In this document: positions 57,601-64,000 of the stretch, in pieces
Layout: each line of letters starts with the position of its first letter
Numbering within the stretch: position 1 is the stretch's first letter
Assembly (NCBI GenBank): GCA_049999765.1
Contig: JBNGIQ010009363.1
Coordinates: 26,168-90,167, forward strand
Direction: 5' to 3'
Source of the DNA: Phaeoceros laevis
Taxonomy: Eukaryota > Anthocerotophyta > Anthocerotopsida > Notothyladales
Length of the DNA stretch: 64,000 bases
The notes under the pieces: generated by a model
The model's database searches: none
Seen by the model: only the letters and a program-made list of their open reading frames with translations
What the model was told of the DNA's origin: nothing
Made by a program: the position numbers and the translations under genes

Positions 57601-60600
57601 ATGTACGAAAAAAACTTGAGATTCTAGAGCATTTCAGAAGTACTCGATCTCTGTTTGTTATTGTTGAGCTAGCTGTATATTTGAAGCTTGTGGCACATCT
57701 GCGATATGAAACTTGCATGTGCTGGTGCAGGGAGAAGGGCTGATATTCTTTTGTGCATACTCTTTCCTTCTAGCATCTTTATCCTTCAACCTTCCCTTCA
57801 TTTTTCGTCCTTTGATGAGCTGAACAATTACACACTTTAGCCAGTTTGTCTAGCCGAAATGGTGTATGATATTTGTGACAAATCTATTATTGTCTTGCAT
57901 TTTCTGTTGTTCTCTGCAGGATAGTTGCTGAGTTGTTTCTAGGGCTCTGCTGACCGGATGACTTGTAGTAACTGGTGATTTTTGTGATCTGCTAGGATGG
58001 AGACCTTTTGCAACAGACTTTGAGTTTCTACAGGCTCATGGTAGCCTGGCTTGCAAGTCTAGTTGGTGGATTTCGAATTCCACTGCCCAGTCCATGTCCA
58101 ATGGAGTTTGCCTCTATGCCTGAACATTTTATCGAGGACACCATGGAATTTCTTTTGTTCGCGTCTCGTATTCCTAAAGGAATGGAAGGGGTTTTACTGG
58201 TGAGCAACTTCTGCTTTTTATTGCAATTTCGGAACTCCCTACTATTGCAAGTACTGTGTATCAGCTGCACAGTATACTAGCACACTGGTGCATTACATGA
58301 GCACGTTTGAGCACTTACTTTCCTTAATCCATCTACCAAATTTCACTCAGCTCTCTTTACCTGGCACTATAGCGCCTGTGGTAGATGTGCAGGACGACTT
58401 CATGAGCTTCATTGTGATGTTCATGGGCAGCCCGCTGCATGTAAAGAATCCTTATCTCAGGGCAAAGATGGTTGAGGTGCTCACTGCCTGGCTACCGTCC
58501 AGAAGGTAATTTCTCTGAGCAGTGATGGTGGAGCTTCCTGTGAATGTCCTCGCTGAATATTACTGAATGTTTAATGAACCAGCAAAATACTGGACTTGTA
58601 CGCACAGTGATAGCTTATCTTGATTTGCAGCTATTCCCCTAGCCTGAAGAGCTCCATGGCCTCATTATTTGAGGGGCACCATCTTGCTTTGCAGTATTTG
58701 GTACCAAATCTGCTGAAACTCCATGTTGACATCGAATTTACTGGCTCCCACACCCAGGTGATAGTTGACTCAGCCTTGGTTTTCGGCGTGAATGTTAACA
58801 TGATGAGGCTTATGTGTACACTTTTGGGTCTGTTTTAGATGGTTAAACTTGGTCATGATACAGGTTCTACACTATTGTGTTACATTTGCTATTTTCTTTT
58901 ACTGGCTAGAATAATGGAACGCAATAACTCACGTCAGTGCCCTTTTTGTTGCTTGCATCCCATGGCTGCCCTTTATCCTGAAGTTTTATGATAAGTTCAA
59001 CATTCGGCACAATATTGCCGAGCTACTTGAGTACCTTTGGCTGGTTCCAACTCATCGAAATGTTTGGAGAAAGGTAGGCTGTTCAATGATCTGTGAGAAA
59101 GGAACTCAGCAATAGCACAAGAGTCAAGGTTTTGCACAGGTGTAAATGCTTGGTCAGCTCTTTCTTGCGGCCCTGTCCCAATGTTGAAGACGTGGCTTGG
59201 GCGATTTGTTGGGGCCAGCACATGATAGCTCCGAGGGAGAAACCTGAACTATATTATGCACTGCCCACCAACTGCAGCAATTGAAGCATCTAAATGTGAT
59301 GGACAATCTCACTAGGAATGTGCAGCCAGGATATGCTACCAATGACATGCAAATTTGAGGTGTACTATATTGACATTGTGGCCCCAAACAGGTCGCGGTG
59401 GCAGAGGAGAGAGGCTCATATCTGAAGTTCCTGAACCTACTTATAAATGACAGCATCTTCCTTCTAGATGAAAGTTTAAAGAAGATGCCAGAACTGAAGG
59501 AGTTAGAGGCCGAAATGGGCAATGCTGGAGAGTGGGAACGCTTGTCACCCCAGGAAAGGAGGGAAAGAGCTCGTCATTTTCATCAACAGGAAAATGTATG
59601 GATTTCACCTCTGCCATTTAGTTTTTGTACAGCTTTATGTGTTTCTAGTATCCTAATGAGTACTTCCTGGCCCAGATGGTACGAATTGACATGACATTGG
59701 CAAATGAGAATGTGAAAATGCTTCAGTACACATCTACGGAGATTACGGCCCCTTTCCTTCTCCCTGAAATGGTATAGTTAGTTTGTGCCATGACATGTAT
59801 TTGTGTATTGGTGTCTGGTTTGGGGAGTGTGTGATCTGCAGTCCTCAGGTGCTGTCCATGATTTCACCAATTTCTGTATAGGAGCTGGGAACACTTCAGC
59901 TTATAGTGGCAGCAAGTTATTGAGCTCTCTTGTTTGCAAATAGAACAGCTGCTGTTGAGGTGTAGTACTTCTTATGAAATGTAGTGATCAAGGGCATTTC
60001 ATTCTTTTGACTCTTCAGGTTGAAAGAGTGGCTTCTATGCTGAACTACTTTCTGCTGCAACTTGTGGGGCCTCAACGGAAGGCACTTCGGGTTAAGGATC
60101 CCGAGAAGTACGAATTTAGACCAAAAGAATTGCTGGCACAGGTATGCCCCAATGTTTATGCTTGTCCAGTTCTAGTCATCCGTTGCCTGCTTTTCTATGC
60201 TTGAGTGCTTGTTTATCCACCGGATGATCCTTTTTCTGCATAGATTGTCAATATCTATGTAAATCTATCAAGAGGAGATATTGATGAAGTTTTTCCAAAG
60301 GCAATCTCACTGGATGGCCGGTCGTACAAAGAGGAGGTATTTTCCTGTTTTGAGATGTCGCTTGATGTTTCAGCCAGTAATTACATGCTGTACCTATTAG
60401 ATGATGGTATTGAGAGGATAGCATTGAGTTCCTGTACAGGGAAAGTATCCACTGCAATTACATCAATGTCCTGCACTTTGAAACGAAAGGTGATCATTTG
60501 GAAAGGCATAGGCGTCTGCATGATGGACTCTCATTAGAGCACTGTGGGTCTCGTCAGCTCCAATGATCAGTTGGCTTTTATGATGCTGTCTTCTGATGGA

Positions 60601-61185
60601 ATCTGTTGATCCAATGCAGTTGTTTAAAGAGGCAGCCTTTCTTCTGAGGCAGAAAGGGCAAAACGCAGAGCAAATTGTTGAAGAGTTCGAGACCTTGGGT
60701 GTGAAAGTCAGAGCTGCTGCATCAGAGGCTCTAGATACGGAAGCTTTACTTGGAGACATTCCAGATGAATTTTTAGATCCTATTCAGGTATGCAACACCA
60801 TTATCAGGGCTTCCTCAAAGCCCAATGGTGGTCTGTTATGAAGACTTGAGTGATGACATCGTTTTCTGGTTTGTAGTGCACTTTGATGACAGATCCTGTC
60901 ATTCTACCTTCATCAAAGACCACAGTTGATCGCTCAACCATACAGAGGCACCTATTGAGTGACCAGGTATTTTTCCATATTAGTTCTCGCTGAGTGTTGC
61001 TAATTTGTTTCGGTTGTGCCCTATTAACAAGAGAATCTGCACCACAACCGGACTTACACCTATATGATGTGACGGTGCAGACTGATCCATTCAACAGGTC
61101 AGTCCTGACACCTGATATGCTTATTCCTGACACTGTGTTGAAGGCTAAGATTGAGGAGTTCGTAAATTTACATCACCGTCCTTGA
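54635..61185 (+). CDS. UFD2: ubiquitin conjugation factor E4 (UFD2/PUB1-type U-box ligase)
   Basis: Sixteen exons join in frame to about 998 residues: 54635-55488, 55697-55901, 55993-56144, 56888-57131, 57316-57444, 57996-58199, 58393-58505, 58631-58757, 58984-59073, 59392-59595, 59676-59771, 60019-60141, 60244-60336, 60620-60787, 60877-60966, 61081-61185. E4 enzymes extend ubiquitin chains on substrates handled with CDC48 and the proteasome. The long UFD2 core shows LNGRVLELS-like [103 protein letters not shown] and [20 protein letters not shown]. The C-terminal U-box (about residues 928-995) starts [20 protein letters not shown] and is split by two introns. The segment before [12 protein letters not shown] is a coiled coil. 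All splice sites are GT-AG. Confidence 0.95.
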
Positions 61186-61756
61186 AAATGGAGCTTGTGT
61201 GATGTAGACCTTCATTGTTGCCACTGTTTGTTGGAATTTTCTTGAACTCTTACTAGAATCACGCTCAGTGATTGATGTATGGCGAATTGTGGCGGAGCTG
61301 CTCAAATCACTGAACATCCGCTTGGCAGAGTGCAATGGGTTAGAGGCGGTCAAAGGCGGCCCTTATTGGTTGAGCACGGTTAGGATTAGGATAGACCTCA
61401 TGACATTCTCAGACATTGAACTAGTATCTAAAAACTTGAGTACTATTACGAACGATAAGATTGTCGTCTCTAGAAGACCAGCTACCAGGCCAAGTACAGT
61501 TAGTAGCTTAAAAGTCTTGTGTCAAGAAGTAACCTCGGTCTTGGTGCAATCTGTCGAACTCAATGGAAGAATGCGTTCGAGTTAATACTCATGAATGAAT
61601 ACTTAGTTAATTGTCCATAACTGCGTATTCAGTCCCCGTTCGAAGGGAACTACTGCAAAGCTTGAACATTTGCTGGTCAAATGTAAACAAGGCTGGAAAC
61701 AGCCCTTGTCGAGGTGTAAAAGTGCCTTGTATTCGTTTCTATCTTAGCCATAGCAT
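61186..61756. other. E4 3' flank, no supported gene
   Basis: This is probable 3' UTR followed by short frames without recognisable features. Confidence 0.4.
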
Positions 61757-63087
61757 TTAATCTTTGTGTCTACACGGAGCCTTAGGCTTCAAGGTCCTCC
61801 TCTCAGGATGCTTCGCAAAACACACAGCTTCGACATGTCCTTTGTCGCAAAAGCCGCAATGCAAGCTAGTGGGTGGGCAGGCACACTGTGGAGATGCGTG
61901 CTCACTGCTGGCGCGGTAATTGCACCCAGAAGCCGTGTTGCTTCCACCCATAGCAATGACTGCATGCGCTGTTTTAGAATTGTACTGGCCCTTGGCCAAC
62001 CCTGACCCCCTAGGGGTGACCTTCTATTCCCTTGCATTGCTCTCCTTCCTGCTGGAACTAGGATTAGCATCCTCCTCATGAGCCTCAAAGTGGGCGTTAG
62101 CCATCTCATATCGTTCCGCAGCTAAATAAACATCTTGCATGGTATAAGAATCTCCTATGCATGAAACATGCGGTCCTTAATCTTGGAATACAAGGTAGGA
62201 TTGCTCTTGAGTGCCCGTAGGAACTTTTGAGTAGCAGCATCTGGTGCCATACCTCCCGTATCCTGAATGAGGCGATTGATCCTTGTGTGAAGCATCTTCA
62301 AGGTCTCCCCTGGCTTCCACTCCACCGACCTCAACTCACGAATCTTGCGAGTATTTTTGGTAGGAAACTCCCTCTGCAAGACTGTAAAGAAAGCTCCAAC
62401 CGGATCAGGGTCAGCTGGTGTGGTCACAGTTGGCGGGATGCCCTGTGTAGCAGCGGTCAACTGATTAGGAGTCAGTGTGACCACCGTGGGCGCTGGCGTG
62501 GTAGCTGCCGTAGCACTGGCAGCATGCGCAGCTATGGCAGCTTGTAAAGCTGCCTGAGTGGCTTGGCCGATTGCAGCTGCGTAAGCAGGATTAGGCAAAG
62601 TAAGGCCCTTAAAAGGGCACCTTGATGCTCCTCATATAGCACGTGCGCCTCATCGGTCAAGTACCTGGCCAGCATATTGAAGGCATACCTCTGGGTGTAG
62701 TGGCTGCTGAAGTTTGACCTCCCACTCCACCATCATTGAGTAGAAGCATGCTCGAAATTCCCTCAACAGCACCGTACCCGGCCTTCCACTGAAGCGGTCG
62801 ATTTTGGTGGTACTCACATACCCTCCCCCGTCCATGATGGCTGACATCGTACCGACGTTGGGATTCTGTGAGCAATAACCGACCTGCAGGCCGCTCCCTT
62901 TGTTGACTTCAACCACGCTTTCTACCTTTCGCTCTTCGTCGGAAAAAACAGACTCCGAGCCCGAGGTGGGTGGCTCCTCCTCCCACGAACTGGAGTCGGA
63001 AGCCAAAGATGAGGAGAGTGAGAGACGCTGCCAGTAATCAAAGCTGGTTCCTTGACCGTCATACCCGTCTACGCTCTTCCCAGCCAT
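61757..63087 (-). pseudogene. retrotransposon gag-like gene, disrupted
   Basis: The likely start MAGKSVDGYDGQGTSFDYWQ is near 63087. It has a Ser/Glu-rich linker, then TKIDRFSGRPGTVLLREFRA. After a stop near 62650 another frame (62598-62155) gives AFFTVLQREFPTKNTRKIRE and GETLKMLHTRINRLIQ, typical of a retrotransposon gag helical domain. Next come DVYLAAERYEMANAHFEAHE, a TAG, and a zinc knuckle CGFCDKGHVEAVC (61820-61860 region). No protease or reverse transcriptase follows, so only the gag end remains, facing the E4 gene tail to tail. Confidence 0.6.
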
Positions 63088-63516
63088 GAACACCTTGACA
63101 CTGGCCAGCAAAACAAACTCACCGGATGATCAATAGGTGCCAACATGGCTGCGAGCAATCGCAGCACAGCATGCATACAAGGGAAGACGGTTCCCTTCTC
63201 CCTAAACACTCCTCATGCAACCTCTCACACAATGAAAAGCTGCAGCTGTGTAATCAGCAGGAGTCCTAGCAAGTAAAAGCTTCATTTCTGCAAGTAAAAG
63301 AACTTCCAACAAAACCTGAAAATGCCCACAAGGTGGGGAGTCTAGCTGAATTCGCAGGCATCAACACTCTCATGCAAGAACCATGTAAGGATAACAGCAA
63401 AGATGAGGTTTTACAGCTGATGACGCTTCAGTCACAGCGCTGCCTGATTGCGGACTTGCTAGGACTAATGGTGTGAGACACGGGAACACCTACTTAAGAC
63501 TGCACTCTCTTTCTCT

Positions 63517-63752
63517 TGTTGGGGAAACCTAAGTACCCCGTTTAGGGTTACATTAGTTAATCGTTGTTTCGACTTCGAACCATAGTCAATGCATAGGTTG
63601 GTTAGCTAACTAGGATAACGGTTATAACTGCCATTGTCCTAGGACAAGGCTGCCGGCTGTACCTTCTTGCTATTATCTAAGTTCCCCTGCGTTCTTGCAA
63701 TGCACACCGTGCTCGCACTATAAGATCTGATGCTAATTTAGGTTATACAACA
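63517..63752 (+). repeat. probable LTR of a Ty1/copia-type element
   Basis: The 236-bp segment begins TGTTGGGG-like (TTGTTGGGG at its edge) and ends ATACAACA, giving TGTTG...CAACA termini. It directly abuts TGGTATCAGAGCC. The partner LTR would lie beyond the window, so identity cannot be checked. Confidence 0.5.
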
Positions 63753-63765
63753 TGGTATCAGAGCC
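63753..63765 (+). other. primer-binding site
   Basis: TGGTATCAGAGCC matches the plant initiator tRNA-Met 3' end and begins immediately after the CA of the putative LTR. Confidence 0.7.
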
Positions 63766-63785
63766 ACTACCGCGCCTCGGTTGCT

Positions 63786-63992
63786 ATGGCGGCGCTCGAT
63801 CATAGGATTCTGTATTGGGTGAGATGGCTGGAGTATCTGGCCCCTACATTTGATGCAGAATTTCAAGTGTTAATCAATGGCGCCATCAAAGGCATACTGC
63901 GGCGGGAGAGATTCTGTGCGAAGCTGCTCAGCTTTCATATGAAGAGTCGACCACACCGCAAGGTGAAGGTCGCACTCTTGCGCCGAACCTGA
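63786..63992 (+). CDS. first ORF after the primer site, fragment
   Basis: A 68-codon frame starts MAALDHRILYWVRWLEYLA 20 nt after the primer site, where gag would start. It stops before the window edge. I recognise no gag motif in so short a piece. Confidence 0.25.
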   Translation: MAALDHRILYWVRWLEYLAPTFDAEFQVLINGAIKGILRRERFCAKLLSFHMKSRPHRKVKVALLRRT

Positions 63993-64000
63993 AGGACCTG

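Overview
The window looks like nuclear DNA of a green plant of the streptophyte lineage. Four intron-containing housekeeping genes have plant-type architecture: an importin-5-like transport receptor, an ALIX/BRO1 protein, a UBP3/UBP4-type deubiquitinase with the plant length of 371 residues, and a UFD2/PUB1-type E4 ubiquitin ligase. Plant-type (PLS-like) pentatricopeptide repeat (PPR) debris and a chromodomain Ty3/gypsy element agree with this. I cannot name the species. The TE-rich space between gene islands would suit a charophyte alga, bryophyte or lycophyte. There are three 100-N assembly gaps.

Layout. 0-15 kb is repeat-rich accessory DNA. It holds an LTR-retroelement-like end, a minus-strand reading frame of a transposase-like family, PPR pseudogene pieces on both strands (5.5-7.1 kb plus, 9.3-10.5 kb minus), and a broken gene joining a ParB-like domain to an N4/N6-type DNA methyltransferase domain (11.2-14.3 kb). 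A short hyphenated palindrome, CCGGACATCCGG and variants, is scattered through this part. 17.2-23.1 kb is the 20-exon importin gene. 24-31 kb holds retroelement scraps, low-complexity and proline-rich reading frames and minisatellites. 30.9-36.4 kb is a full-length but mutationally dead Ty3/gypsy chromovirus with about 97% identical LTRs. 36.6-45.6 kb has two remnants of the SDG..SQFK transposase-like family, a LINE 3' fragment, minisatellites and unclassified frames. 45.8-48.9 kb is mostly non-coding and repetitive.

48.9-61.2 kb is a compact gene island: ALIX (minus), UBP (minus) and E4 ligase (plus). UBP and E4 are head to head with about 365 bp between their start codons. All three proteins act in ubiquitin-dependent sorting or degradation. 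I joined their exons by hand; every junction keeps frame, giving about 898, 371 and 998 residues, and about 1097 for importin. The right end (61.7-64 kb) has a broken minus-strand gag-like gene and the start of a probable Ty1/copia-type element (LTR with TGTTG...CAACA ends followed by a tRNA-iMet-type primer site).

The most unusual item is the ParB-methyltransferase gene, because that pairing belongs mainly to phages and bacterial mobile DNA. This copy is disrupted by in-frame stops and a 1-nt frameshift. The dispersed CCGG palindrome occurs in the same interval and inside that gene.
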